DNA of 64,000 bases from Exiguobacterium sp. (GCF_020832205.1 NZ_JAFIFD010000024.1:1-64000), one strand, 5' to 3'; positions 33,543 through 42,318 are shown, counted from the stretch's first letter. Translations and numbers: made by a program. Notes: generated by a model from the letters alone, not told the origin.

Positions 33543-33600
33543 ATTATAGCAGATTCAGGGCAAAAAAGATGCTAAAAACAAGAACGTTTGTTCTTGTTTT
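33543..33600 (-). promoter_or_regulatory. toxin promoter with LexA-like palindrome
   Basis: Extended -10 TGCTATAAT (hexamer 33543-33548, minus strand). About 30 bases upstream lies the perfect 11-base-arm palindrome AAAACAAGAAC-GTTT-GTTCTTGTTTT (33575-33600). Its core GAAC-N4-GTTC is the Bacillus LexA box. It could also act as an AT-rich hairpin. Confidence 0.5.
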
Positions 33601-33668
33601 ATAAAATGAACCTTTAGATGGAGTCGTCTCAGCACTGGGTCCAAAGATGGAATTGAACTACAAGAGTG

Positions 33669-33698
33669 TTGCATGTCGGAAGTCAGACGGGATATAAT
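33669..33698 (+). promoter_or_regulatory. sigma-A promoter of purine permease gene
   Basis: TTGCAT (33669-33674), 18-base spacer, TATAAT (33693-33698), about 57 bases before the start codon. No purine-riboswitch core is visible in the short leader. Confidence 0.65.
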
Positions 33699-33754
33699 CA
33701 GCTTCGTGTGTAACCACATGGGTGGGTGAGGGTGCCAACAAAGGATTGATTCCT

Positions 33755-35017
33755 ATGGCAAAACAAACAGAATGGAAAACAGAAACATACGGGGGCGTGC
33801 TGAACTTTCTGGCGACAGCATACATCCCGGCCGTGCATGCGGCAATCTTGACACAAGCCGGACTCCCGTTCGAGGGAGCGCTCGTCGGAGCGATTTTGAC
33901 AAGCATCATCGGGACGTTCATCGCAGGGCTCTTTAACTTGCCGCTGCTCCTGTTACCAGGGATGGGCATCAACGCGTTGTTCACGTACACGCTCGTCCTG
34001 CAGATGGGACTGAGCTGGCAAGGCGCGCTCGCCGTCTCGTTTGTCTCGGGGGCGCTCGTCGTCCTGTTGACAGTGACAAAGGTGGCAAGGAAACTGGCGA
34101 ACGCGTTCCCGCCGATCATTCATGACGGATTGACGGTCGGGCTCGGCCTGTTCCTCATCTTGATTGGGCTCGAGGCGGCGGGGATCGTCTCGGGCGGCGG
34201 TGGGGCACTGCTCCACATCGGAGACCTCGGGGAACGGCCGGTACAGGTCGCGTTCCTGACGCTCTTCGTCGCGATCCTGCTTTTCTTGAAGATGGGACCG
34301 AGCAGTTTCCTCTGGACGATTGCGTTCGGGGTCGGCTTGAGCGCTGTCATGGGTACTCTCGACTGGACAGGTGAGTTCGCGCTCACACCGTTCTTCGAGT
34401 CGTTCGGTACCGTGTTCGGGAGCGTCTCGTTCACGGAATCGATGTCGCCACTCTTCCTCGTCGCCGTCGGCGTGTTGACGCTCGTGTTGTTGATCGAGAA
34501 CATCAGCCTGATCCAGAATCAGACGCGCGCCATCGGCAAAGATGCAGACGCACCGAAAGGACTCGTCGCGCAAGGATTGTCGACGATGGCCGGTGCCTTA
34601 TTCGGCTCGAGCCCGACCGTGTCGACGGTCGAGGTCGCGGCCGGCATCTCGGTCGGGGCGCGGGGCGGCATCGCCTCGTTCGTCACGTCAGGGCTGTACG
34701 TTGTCTCGCTCTTGTTGCTGCCGCTGTTCGCGATCATCCCGGTGACGGCGATTGCGCCGGTGTTGATCATCATCGGCATGATGATGTTCCAGAACGTGAA
34801 GCATCTCCCGCTCGACAATTGGGAGCACGCCTTCCCGGCGATTCTCGTCATCATCATGATCCCGTTCACGTATTCCATCGTTGATGGCATCGGGCTCGGC
34901 TTCATCGCCTACACGATGATTGTCTTGTTCAAGAAGGGCTACCGGTCACTCAGTCCGGTCGTCGGTGTCTTGACCGTGTTGTTCTTGGTTTTCTTTTCTT
35001 TACCAGTCTGGCTATAA
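33755..35017 (+). CDS. NCS2/AzgA-family purine permease
   Basis: 420 residues, RBS AAAGGATT. About 12-13 spans. Hallmarks: PLLLLPGMGINALFTYTLVLQMGLSWQGALAVSFVSG (APGMGLNAxF(T/A)Y motif of AzgA transporters), DGLTVGLGLFLILIGLEAAGIV and GALFGSSPTVSTVEVAAGISVGARGG (substrate site S-x-x-x-x-Y/V-x-E-x-x-A-G). The family imports adenine, guanine or hypoxanthine with protons; B. subtilis PbuG and PbuO are examples. Which base is carried cannot be read. Monocistronic with its own promoter and terminator. Confidence 0.87.
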   Translation: MAKQTEWKTETYGGVLNFLATAYIPAVHAAILTQAGLPFEGALVGAILTSIIGTFIAGLFNLPLLLLPGMGINALFTYTLVLQMGLSWQGALAVSFVSGALVVLLTVTKVARKLANAFPPIIHDGLTVGLGLFLILIGLEAAGIVSGGGGALLHIGDLGERPVQVAFLTLFVAILLFLKMGPSSFLWTIAFGVGLSAVMGTLDWTGEFALTPFFESFGTVFGSVSFTESMSPLFLVAVGVLTLVLLIENISLIQNQTRAIGKDADAPKGLVAQGLSTMAGALFGSSPTVSTVEVAAGISVGARGGIASFVTSGLYVVSLLLLPLFAIIPVTAIAPVLIIIGMMMFQNVKHLPLDNWEHAFPAILVIIMIPFTYSIVDGIGLGFIAYTMIVLFKKGYRSLSPVVGVLTVLFLVFFSLPVWL

Positions 35018-35024
35018 GATAGGG

Positions 35025-35053
35025 CGGTACCGTGTATACGGTGCCGTTTTTTT
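35025..35053 (+). terminator. intrinsic terminator
   Basis: CGGTACCG pairs with CGGTGCCG (one G-U) over a 6-base loop, then T7. Confidence 0.85.
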
Positions 35054-35081
35054 GTATGATGAAAACAAAGGGGGAGATTCG

Positions 35082-35696
35082 ATGGGGAAATCAGGAGGGT
35101 TCGTTTCAATCGGGATGGCTTTCGCAAAAGGAAACGGACGGGATCAAAATCTTCGCATCGTTTGCGAAGCGTTGATGATAACGGGTGGGAGAATCACACG
35201 CATTTCTTATAGCAATGATGAGGCCGGGAATGAGTGGGTGGCGATTGAACCGAAAGACGCAAATCCCGACTTGTCTCACATTCGATATTATGGCACGGTC
35301 ACGCTAACGACCAATCGATTCGGTCGAATCAATCAAGTCGTGACCGTGTCGTTGAAAGACGAACTCAATTTTGATGGGCTGCTCATTGATTTGGATTGGG
35401 AGGACGTGTTCACAGACACAAATGATACAGAATCGATTGCGAGCATTACGACCAGTATCGAACGACTGCTTTTAGACGTGTATCAACGCATACCGTATGC
35501 CTATGCAGTAGCAGGGCACGAGATGGAGCTCGACTGGGCACCAGATTCGTTTCCGACGTCAGCGAACTGGTTAGATATGTTTCCCCTTTCGATTATCCCA
35601 TCTCCAGAGGGTGTCGCCATCACTTACGGTTCAATCTCGATTGATGGGATGACGCGACAATCGAAAAAGAAGCTGTCCATTTCTTTAGACGCATAG
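35082..35696 (+). CDS. immunity-like protein of unknown family
   Basis: 204 residues from the ATG at 35082 (RBS AAGGGGGAG). The N-terminal part (MGKSGGFVSIGMAFAKGN, then LRIVCEALMITGGRITRISYSNDEAG) reads like the small Bacillus immunity family Imm64, which starts with GGFISI and a K/RISYS strand; I am not sure of this. The rest is mixed alpha/beta with an acidic centre (IDLDWEDVFTDTNDTES). No signal, span or catalytic motif. Monocistronic. Confidence 0.5.
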   Translation: MGKSGGFVSIGMAFAKGNGRDQNLRIVCEALMITGGRITRISYSNDEAGNEWVAIEPKDANPDLSHIRYYGTVTLTTNRFGRINQVVTVSLKDELNFDGLLIDLDWEDVFTDTNDTESIASITTSIERLLLDVYQRIPYAYAVAGHEMELDWAPDSFPTSANWLDMFPLSIIPSPEGVAITYGSISIDGMTRQSKKKLSISLDA

Positions 35697-35816
35697 AGGT
35701 CCAACCGCCTCTATCAAGTATTTTATGATTGGGGAATCTTAGAGCTATTTGATCCGAACAAAAGAGATTTAACATGATACAATTTTCTTAGCCTATAACC
35801 GAAGGAGGACACTTTC

Positions 35817-36305
35817 ATGACGAACACTTCAAACGTCATCGACGAGTTTGCATCCTATACAAAATGGCTTAACACGCTAACGGAATTGGATGAATCGACG
35901 TGGGAGAGTTCGATTGCGACCGACAAATGGTCAATCAAAGCAATCGTCTTGCACATCGCCCATTGGGACAACCATCTGTTGAACGTCATCATCCCGGCCG
36001 TCAAGAACGGGGAAGGGATGATTTTCCCGGAGTTCGACTCGTTTAACGCGCGAGCGACCCAAAAAGCGAAGCGTCTCTCGGGAGAAAAAGTGCTCCAGTT
36101 AGCCAAAACGAGTCGGGGTTCGCTCGTCGAAGCGCTTCAGTCATTGCGTCAAGAGACGTTGACGCTACACACGACCGCGAACGGAGCAACTCATTGCCCG
36201 CATCAGGGTGTCCCGTATACACTTGCCTATATCGTCACCGAGTTCATCGAGCATGACAGGCACCACCAGCAGCAAGTCGACGTCCTATTGGGAAGAACAT
36301 CTTGA
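35817..36305 (+). CDS. DinB-family putative metal-dependent hydrolase
   Basis: 162 residues, RBS GGAGGA. Four-helix DinB_2 fold: KWSIKAIVLHIAHWDNHLLNVIIP contains the first metal His (H in VLHIAHWD) and the closing FIEHDRHHQQQVDVLL contains the HxxxH pair, so the three-His metal site of the DinB/YfiT family is present. Related to thiol-transferase and mycothiol-type enzymes; many are stress-induced. The exact reaction is not known. Coupled by overlap with the following DUF3916 gene. Confidence 0.85.
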   Translation: MTNTSNVIDEFASYTKWLNTLTELDESTWESSIATDKWSIKAIVLHIAHWDNHLLNVIIPAVKNGEGMIFPEFDSFNARATQKAKRLSGEKVLQLAKTSRGSLVEALQSLRQETLTLHTTANGATHCPHQGVPYTLAYIVTEFIEHDRHHQQQVDVLLGRTS

Positions 36306-36793
36306 AGAGACGAGCGAAAGTACGCGGTGTCAGACGAAGACTGAAACGGTTGCGCCTGTATGTCGGCGAACAGACCGATTCGTTCCCGACAACGTTTCAT
36401 GACGGGTATTGGCATAACAAGATTCCGATCGATCAACCGTTCTTGCTGTCGATAGAGGAGAATAGCCGGATTCAGCACGCCGTCATCGAGGCGATGGTAA
36501 AGGGGGCCTTACGTCTTGTGCGCCTCCGAGAACAGGAGCGGTACCGGGTCGTCGTCTTGATCGACTTGCCGTCGCTTTGGCAGTCCGAACTTCTCGTATT
36601 CGAAAGTGATGCACGACTGAAGGCGTTTATGGATCGGGATACTTCAGAGCAGACATGGACGCGGTTGTCAGTCGACTCTGTGTGCTTACAGCGATTCAAC
36701 CTTCCGGCGGATATCGAGGTGTGTCGGTTTCATGAGATGATTCAAGAGGAGGATAACATACATAGCGGAGAAGTCTGGTTGCTCGTTCAATAA
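36302..36793 (+). CDS. DUF3916 domain protein
   Basis: 163 residues from a TTG overlapping the DinB stop (TTGA). A strongly basic start (KRRAKVRGVRRRLKRLRLY) is followed by FPTTFHDGYWHNKIPID (the FPxxFxxGYWxxKIP signature of DUF3916), VVVLIDLPSLWQSELLVF and a short C-terminal region. The family occurs near immunity-type genes in Bacillus and has no described function. It probably shares a transcript with the DinB gene. Confidence 0.8.
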   Translation: MKRRAKVRGVRRRLKRLRLYVGEQTDSFPTTFHDGYWHNKIPIDQPFLLSIEENSRIQHAVIEAMVKGALRLVRLREQERYRVVVLIDLPSLWQSELLVFESDARLKAFMDRDTSEQTWTRLSVDSVCLQRFNLPADIEVCRFHEMIQEEDNIHSGEVWLLVQ

Positions 36794-36896
36794 GCGGGCA
36801 ACTTTTTTTGTGAAAAAAACTGAATATTCCATTAATCCGTATGCTATAATCCTATCAATTACTTTTTCCATAAAAAGGATTAAATGGAATCTTTGA

Positions 36897-37730
36897 ATGA
36901 AAGGAGCTGTTGAATGGGATGCAGTCGAATCTACATATTCACGTACGGACCGTCACATGAGAAAAGCCAAAGTTCTTTTTATATCAGTAGTCTTGATTTC
37001 CTTTCTGTTTGTCGCGCTCATTTCATTCTCAGGTCAGGTCGCATATACATATTACAAAGGGTTGGACATCTCCGGGAGCCCTATCACGAGTTGGGTGACG
37101 GACTGCCACGACAAACGAAAGTTGTTTGGGATTATCGAAGTGGTTGACACGAATCGTTGGTGCGGAGGTGGCACTGACGAAGAGTCTGCGTCTAAGTCTT
37201 CTGGAAGTGGAAGCATTGTTGGACCATCGGATGAGGAAGGCGGCACACCAAGAGGAAATCGGGAGGACTTGTCTCCGTCATACGGTAAACCATCTAATGA
37301 CGAAGTCAATCGCTTTTTCCCGTTACCTTACATCCTCAGTGCAATCCTTCTGTTGATTGGCGCATGGATGTGGCGCAGGCATCGCTTGAGGAAAAAAGTG
37401 AGGGAAGCCGTTCCGACAGACGAGAGGATTCATCCAAATCAAAATTCAGATGGAACGATCGAAGAGCCAAAACGTCCCGTCCATCCGCTGCCGGATTCCC
37501 CATTACGGCAACACCTGATTCAATTCGAACAAGCGCTGCCGCCACAACAACGACGACGTCCGTTCGAGACGTTGTCCGCCTGGGCGAGACGCATCCAACT
37601 CGACGCCTCACTACTGAGCTATTTAGAGATCCGTTATGACCAAGTCGAAATCACGCCACAACGTGAAGAAGTGTTTAAACAACAGCTTGATGCCTACCTA
37701 CTTCGCTTAGAAAAGGAGTCTACCCCATGA
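36897..37730 (+). CDS. membrane protein with DUF4129-like C-terminal domain
   Basis: 277 residues. A first span (about 23-47), an external Ser/Gly-rich linker with two cysteines, a second span (about 140-158) and a cytoplasmic C-terminal domain: RRPFETLSAWARRIQLDASLLSYLEIRYDQ. That part matches the DUF4129 tail found next to MoxR and DUF58 genes, and the paralogue at 56639-57616. The start is uncertain: the ATG at 36897 has a weak RBS, and the ATG at 36957 overlaps the stop of a possible 13-residue leader (36919-36960). Overlaps the MoxR gene by four bases (ATGA). Confidence 0.68.
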   Translation: MKGAVEWDAVESTYSRTDRHMRKAKVLFISVVLISFLFVALISFSGQVAYTYYKGLDISGSPITSWVTDCHDKRKLFGIIEVVDTNRWCGGGTDEESASKSSGSGSIVGPSDEEGGTPRGNREDLSPSYGKPSNDEVNRFFPLPYILSAILLLIGAWMWRRHRLRKKVREAVPTDERIHPNQNSDGTIEEPKRPVHPLPDSPLRQHLIQFEQALPPQQRRRPFETLSAWARRIQLDASLLSYLEIRYDQVEITPQREEVFKQQLDAYLLRLEKESTP

Positions 37731-38650
37731 CCATCAAACGCGTATTGGAACAACTGGACCAGATTTATCTTGGAAAACCTGAAATCACGCGCCTCTGTTG
37801 CACGGCGCTACTCGCGAACGGACATATTCTGTTAGAAGACGTGCCAGGTACCGGGAAGACATTACTTGCGAAAAGCATCGCGAAAAGCTTCGAGGCTGAG
37901 TTCACACGCATCCAGTTCACGGCCGATCTACTACCGTCAGACATCATCGGATCAGATTTCTTTAACGTGCAGACGCAGACGTTCGAAAATCGGACGGGAC
38001 CGATCTTCACGAATATCCTCTTGATTGACGAAGTGAACCGTGCTGTGCCACGAACGCAATCCGCCTTGCTTGAGGCGATGGAGGAGCGGCAAGTCTCGAT
38101 TGGCGGGGTCACGTATCAACTGCCGCAACCGTTCTTCGTCATCGCGACACAAAATCCGATCGAATCGGCAGGGACGTTCGCTTTGCCGGACGCTCAACTC
38201 GACCGGTTCTTAATGTCCCTTCAAGTCGGCTACCCTGAAGCGGGGGAGGAGCGGCAGTTGATTCTACAGACGATTTCAAAAACGCGGCACGTCGTACATG
38301 CTCTCATGTCGTCCGAGACATTTTTAGCAGCACAGGGAGAAGTTGAAGCTGTCCGTATCCATGAGGACGTCGTGACCTACCTGCTCGCGCTCATCCAAGA
38401 GACGCGACACCATCCGCTTGTCGAAGTCGGGGCCAGCCCTCGGGCGACGCTCGCCCTCGTCAAGGCGTCTCAAGCCTATGCCTATATCCAGGAACGAGAA
38501 TTCGTGACGCCGGAAGATGTCCAAGCCGTCGCGACGCATGTGTTGGCGCACCGATTGACACTCACGCTCGAAGGGGACGTGAAATCGACAAAACGGGAAG
38601 TCCTCACTGACATCTTGGAGCGAGTCGACGTCCCAGTCGAGAAGGTGTGA
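37727..38650 (+). CDS. MoxR-family AAA+ ATPase
   Basis: 307 residues. Walker A EDVPGTGKTLLAKS (about 37-50), Walker B ILLIDEVNRAVPRTQSALLEAMEERQV, sensor 1 FVIATQNPIES, and the lid domain ASPRATLALVKASQAYAYI. These are MoxR (AAA_3) hallmarks. MoxR ATPases act as chaperones for the maturation of partner complexes, usually with a DUF58 protein, which follows here. The operon order DUF4129-MoxR-DUF58 is the YeaC/YeaD type without the transglutaminase. Confidence 0.92.
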   Translation: MTIKRVLEQLDQIYLGKPEITRLCCTALLANGHILLEDVPGTGKTLLAKSIAKSFEAEFTRIQFTADLLPSDIIGSDFFNVQTQTFENRTGPIFTNILLIDEVNRAVPRTQSALLEAMEERQVSIGGVTYQLPQPFFVIATQNPIESAGTFALPDAQLDRFLMSLQVGYPEAGEERQLILQTISKTRHVVHALMSSETFLAAQGEVEAVRIHEDVVTYLLALIQETRHHPLVEVGASPRATLALVKASQAYAYIQEREFVTPEDVQAVATHVLAHRLTLTLEGDVKSTKREVLTDILERVDVPVEKV

Positions 38651-38652
38651 AG

Positions 38653-39714
38653 ATGCGTCAGGTCGAAGTAAGTACACCATCCCTCTTAGATGAAAAGCTT
38701 TGGCCGGCCTACACGAGTATCCTCGTCCTATTCGTTTGGTTCCCGTACGTCTGGCCGCTTGCTTATCTGTCTGGCGCGATTTTAGGGTTGATGCTCGTAC
38801 GAAAGTGGTTGACGAAGAAAATTGTTGAGGCGACAAGCTTGTTATTTCATCAAAAGGAGCAGTTGTTGTTCGTGAATGATTGCGTCACGCTCAAGATGGA
38901 AGTGACAGGCATCGAGCGTCTCCAAGAACTCGGAATCCCGGCATCGGTCCGCCTGGTCACGGGACACGGTTTGACGTTTGACGAAGATCAGCACGTACAT
39001 GTCATTCCACTTCGTGCTGAATCGACCTATTTGCTTCCGATCCACGCGAAACAGCGCGGGCCCGTCCAAATCGATGAATGTACACTTCAGTTCAGACTCC
39101 CATTTGGGCTCGGCACCATCTTCGTCACAGATCATACGCTTCCGTCCTGGATCATCCTCCCATCCATCACGAGACAGAACAGGTTCGACTCACGCATGTT
39201 GCGCATGGGGGATCGACTCGTCAAGCATTCACCACTCAACGACCCGTTGATGATTCAAAGCACAAAACGATATGAGCAAGAGCCGGTCAAACAAATCGAC
39301 TGGGTCGCTACAGCCAAGACAGGGAAGCTACAGGCGAAAGTGTATCAACGCCAAAACCTCGATACGTTCACGCTCGTGCTCGACTTGAGCGGGCCGCTCG
39401 GAAACGGTCTTCACGCGCGCTATGAGGAACTGATTCAACAAGCCGCTTATTTGGTATCCTATTTAGTGAAGGAAGATTGTAAAGTCGAACTGTTCATCAA
39501 TCGGCTCGATGCCGATAATCAGATTGATCACCTGCGAATGAGTGACGGTCGTAAGCAACTGCGCCTCGCCCTCGTGCGTTTGGCGTGGATTCACGAATCC
39601 GATCGATTCGTCGCCTCGAAACGATTTGACCAAATCATCGACCGACAAAAACATCCCCATGCGGAACTGATTCGGATTGACGCGTCACTTCTCAAACAGA
39701 TGTCTGTCGGTTGA
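38653..39714 (+). CDS. DUF58 domain protein (MoxR partner)
   Basis: 353 residues from the ATG at 38653 (RBS GAGAAGG); a GTG at 38647 overlapping the MoxR stop is possible. Two spans near residues 20-55, a beta-rich middle, and the DUF58 block EQEPVKQIDWVATAKTGKLQAKVYQRQNLDTFTLVLDLSG, which resembles a vWA-like domain (DLSG). DUF58 proteins bind MoxR and sit at the membrane, possibly in cell-envelope assembly. It is the third gene of the operon; the next one is exported. Confidence 0.87.
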   Translation: MRQVEVSTPSLLDEKLWPAYTSILVLFVWFPYVWPLAYLSGAILGLMLVRKWLTKKIVEATSLLFHQKEQLLFVNDCVTLKMEVTGIERLQELGIPASVRLVTGHGLTFDEDQHVHVIPLRAESTYLLPIHAKQRGPVQIDECTLQFRLPFGLGTIFVTDHTLPSWIILPSITRQNRFDSRMLRMGDRLVKHSPLNDPLMIQSTKRYEQEPVKQIDWVATAKTGKLQAKVYQRQNLDTFTLVLDLSGPLGNGLHARYEELIQQAAYLVSYLVKEDCKVELFINRLDADNQIDHLRMSDGRKQLRLALVRLAWIHESDRFVASKRFDQIIDRQKHPHAELIRIDASLLKQMSVG

Positions 39715-39727
39715 AAGGAGAAACAAC

Positions 39728-40432
39728 ATGTTCCGCCTAATCACAACATTTGCTTTAGCCTTGTCCCTCGCGCTCGCTGCTACGTCCGCAGCTGCGGCGT
39801 CGACAGAACGATCCGCGGAGCGTTTCGCTGAAGAACATTTCGAGTCGATCGTCCTCGACCATATCGAAGGAGACGACCCGGGTAACTATCACTTGACGGA
39901 AAGTCGCGCCATCTCGTTCGGTCCGCTCCATGAAGTGATGATCGCCGAACAATCCTGTTATTCGTCGGACGAAATGTGTACGTTCGTCTCGAGCAAGGAG
40001 TACGTATCAGCCGTCCTACAAGATGGGGAGCCGAGAAATGTCATCGGGACGTACGAGCAAGAGCCAGGCCTCTTCGCCTTCTCCACGTTCGGGTATGGTG
40101 ACGAGTTGGCCATTGCCTTAGCTGATGTGTCCGGTACATTGGTCCATTCCGCGCGCGAGAACGCCTGGTTTGACTATGATGGGCAGACGTTGACCGCCTT
40201 GACGACCGATGCGAAACGGTTCATCGAAGGAGACACGATCACGCTCGAGATGTATCAGAAACTCTTGGTCGAGACACGTTCAAACGATCAAGGTTCCACG
40301 GAGGATGCCCTCACTAGTGGTTCAGGTGATGTTCAGACGACAGAGCCGACATCGTATTGGATGCTTGGACTCGCGTTGTTGGCGGGGCTCCCGCTCGGTT
40401 ATCTTTTGTACCGGAGGAGAGGAAAAAGATGA
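39728..40432 (+). CDS. secreted protein with C-terminal membrane anchor
   Basis: 234 residues, RBS AAAGGAGA. Signal peptide MFRLITTFALALSLALAATSAAAA with likely cleavage near residue 24, an extracellular domain of about 170 residues with one cysteine pair (SCYSSDEMC), then a Ser/Thr linker and a final span WMLGLALLAGLPLGYLLYRRRGKR. Type I membrane protein in the MoxR operon; possibly the client of that system. Its stop overlaps the barstar-domain gene (ATGA). No family recognised. Confidence 0.72.
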   Translation: MFRLITTFALALSLALAATSAAAASTERSAERFAEEHFESIVLDHIEGDDPGNYHLTESRAISFGPLHEVMIAEQSCYSSDEMCTFVSSKEYVSAVLQDGEPRNVIGTYEQEPGLFAFSTFGYGDELAIALADVSGTLVHSARENAWFDYDGQTLTALTTDAKRFIEGDTITLEMYQKLLVETRSNDQGSTEDALTSGSGDVQTTEPTSYWMLGLALLAGLPLGYLLYRRRGKR

Positions 40433-41802
40433 ATTTGAAACGTCCGTGGTTGCATAAAGTCGATGCGGCCACGGCTTTATTTCTGCGTCGACATGCGGTG
40501 CACACGGATGAATTTGAACAAAAGACGGAGAGTTTATCATTTTCGAACGATGTGACGTTATGGAAAGTGGCTCGTTATGAATTCGACCAAGTTTATGACC
40601 AAACGCTTGATGACGTGTATCGTTCGATTCGTCGACAAGCTGCCGACATCTTCTCGTTTTATCCGGATGACTTACAAATCGATGAAGGCTTTACAAATGA
40701 GACGATATTGCGATTCCTCGTCTTGCACCCGTTCACAAGAGCCGTCTATGTCGATGTCATACCATCTGGGGTCGTTGAGACGGTGTATGTCTGGATGCAT
40801 CCGGTCGAAGTGTGTCAACAGAATGAACGAGTCACTCGTGTGACACTAGATGTCTCGAACATCGCGGCGGAAACCGAGTTACATCGACTATTCAAAGAAC
40901 AGTTACAATTCCCTTCGCACTATGGCATGAACTGGGACGCATTTTGGGACGCCATCACCGATGAGAGCGGATTGCCGGATATCGTTGAGTTTTACGGTTG
41001 GACGGAGTTAGAGCGGCGATTGCCTGAGGCGGCGGACGCGCTCGCGACATGTTTTACGGACTACGGGAACGAGCCGGACGTGAAACCGTGTCGAATCATC
41101 TATCATCAGACAGAGATGCTGATTTTGCCGAGCGATGCATTAAAAGAGAAAGAGACAAATCATCTAATCTACCGACATCTTGCTGGCGCAGCGTTCCCGT
41201 TACGCGTCGAACGAAAGACGTCAGTACGGTTGCCGAAGCGACATCGTTTCTCGTTTGAACGCTTAAAAGAGGAGTTTGTCACATCCGGAATCGTTTATAA
41301 TCATGAGGATATTGCACCATGGCTGACACTTTTCTGTGACGACCAGCGCGAAGAAGTCGTCACGTTCTCAAATGAAACGGATTGGTTGGTAAGCTATTAC
41401 CGTGAGGGGCTGACACTTCAAGGGACGACTATTGAATCCGTTGAATCGATCGATACAGCGGATTACGAGACGTTCTTTCACCATGTGACAAAGGGTGTGT
41501 TTCCAATCGAGTTGACGTTCTGTCTCGGAGGAACGTTCGGCCCGAGGGAGGAAGTGTATCGATTGACGCTTCATGATGACGACTGGAAGAAGTTGATTGA
41601 AGACGGGTTGTTGCCTCAACTAGAGATTCCGAAAGCAAAACGGTTTTGGCAGTCCCTCTCATCCCTTACGTCTGTACAGACACTTGAAACGTTCATCGGA
41701 GAGTATCATCCTCATATCTTCGGAAACTTCGTACTGGCACACGATGCAAACGACGTGTATCACTTTCTTGATCATGTGAACGGTTCAATCAAGCGGTTTT
41801 GA
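40429..41802 (+). CDS. large protein with central barstar domain
   Basis: 457 residues from the ATG overlapping the previous stop, RBS GGAGGAGAGG. Residues about 1-125 are an unfamiliar N-terminal domain. Residues about 135-230 form a barstar-like fold: RVTLDVSNIAAETELHRLFKEQLQFPSHYGMNWDAFWDAITDESGLPDIVEFYGWTELERRLPEAADALATCF, with the canonical FPxxYGxNxDAFxDxL core. Residues 240-457 are unlike anything I know. Barstar inhibits barnase-type RNases; here it is one module of a bigger cytoplasmic protein. No barnase-like gene is nearby. Confidence 0.75.
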   Translation: MNLKRPWLHKVDAATALFLRRHAVHTDEFEQKTESLSFSNDVTLWKVARYEFDQVYDQTLDDVYRSIRRQAADIFSFYPDDLQIDEGFTNETILRFLVLHPFTRAVYVDVIPSGVVETVYVWMHPVEVCQQNERVTRVTLDVSNIAAETELHRLFKEQLQFPSHYGMNWDAFWDAITDESGLPDIVEFYGWTELERRLPEAADALATCFTDYGNEPDVKPCRIIYHQTEMLILPSDALKEKETNHLIYRHLAGAAFPLRVERKTSVRLPKRHRFSFERLKEEFVTSGIVYNHEDIAPWLTLFCDDQREEVVTFSNETDWLVSYYREGLTLQGTTIESVESIDTADYETFFHHVTKGVFPIELTFCLGGTFGPREEVYRLTLHDDDWKKLIEDGLLPQLEIPKAKRFWQSLSSLTSVQTLETFIGEYHPHIFGNFVLAHDANDVYHFLDHVNGSIKRF

Positions 41803-41829
41803 AATTCATAATGGGAAGGGGGAAATAGA

Positions 41830-42291
41830 TTGAACTACATACAGGACATGCGGAATCTCATTGGAAATAACTTATTAATGACGGTCGGTTGCGGCGTCAT
41901 AATCGAGCACAATGATCAAATTTTGCTTCAGCATCGTAAAGATCATGACGTTTGGGGAATCCCGGGTGGTGTCATGGAACCTGGTGAAACATTCGAGAGC
42001 GCAGCACAACGCGAAACGTTTGAAGAAACAGGTCTTACAGTCAGTCAGCTAAGCTTGTTTGGGCTATATTCAGGAAAAGAAGGATATGCTTCTTACGAAA
42101 ATGGAGATCAAGTCTTTAGTGTACAAGTCATCTTTCATGCGACGGGATTTTCAGGAGAACTTGCGCAGGAAGGAGAAGAGAGTCACGAGCATCGTTTTTT
42201 CTCACGCCATGAACTTCCAACATTGAACAGCCACCAAGAGAGGTTTATTATGGATTGGGTGAATCGAGAACAGGGACCCATAGTAAAGTAA
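41830..42291 (+). CDS. NUDIX hydrolase
   Basis: 153 residues from a TTG (RBS AAGGGGG). The Nudix box is complete: GGVMEPGETFESAAQRETFEETGL matches Gx5Ex7REUxEExGU. VGCGVIIEHNDQILLQHRKDHDVWGIP precedes it. These enzymes cleave nucleoside diphosphates linked to another group (nucleotide sugars, mutagenic dNTPs, ADP-ribose). The substrate cannot be told. The gene is more AT-rich than its neighbours, consistent with recent gain. Confidence 0.87.
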   Translation: MNYIQDMRNLIGNNLLMTVGCGVIIEHNDQILLQHRKDHDVWGIPGGVMEPGETFESAAQRETFEETGLTVSQLSLFGLYSGKEGYASYENGDQVFSVQVIFHATGFSGELAQEGEESHEHRFFSRHELPTLNSHQERFIMDWVNREQGPIVK

Positions 42292-42318
42292 GAATCTATG
42301 AGGAAAGTTGGAAACATA

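Noticed and set aside
33600-33755. Purine riboswitch before the NCS2 permease
   Set aside because: Leader after the promoter is only about 50 bases and lacks the conserved purine-aptamer core sequences.
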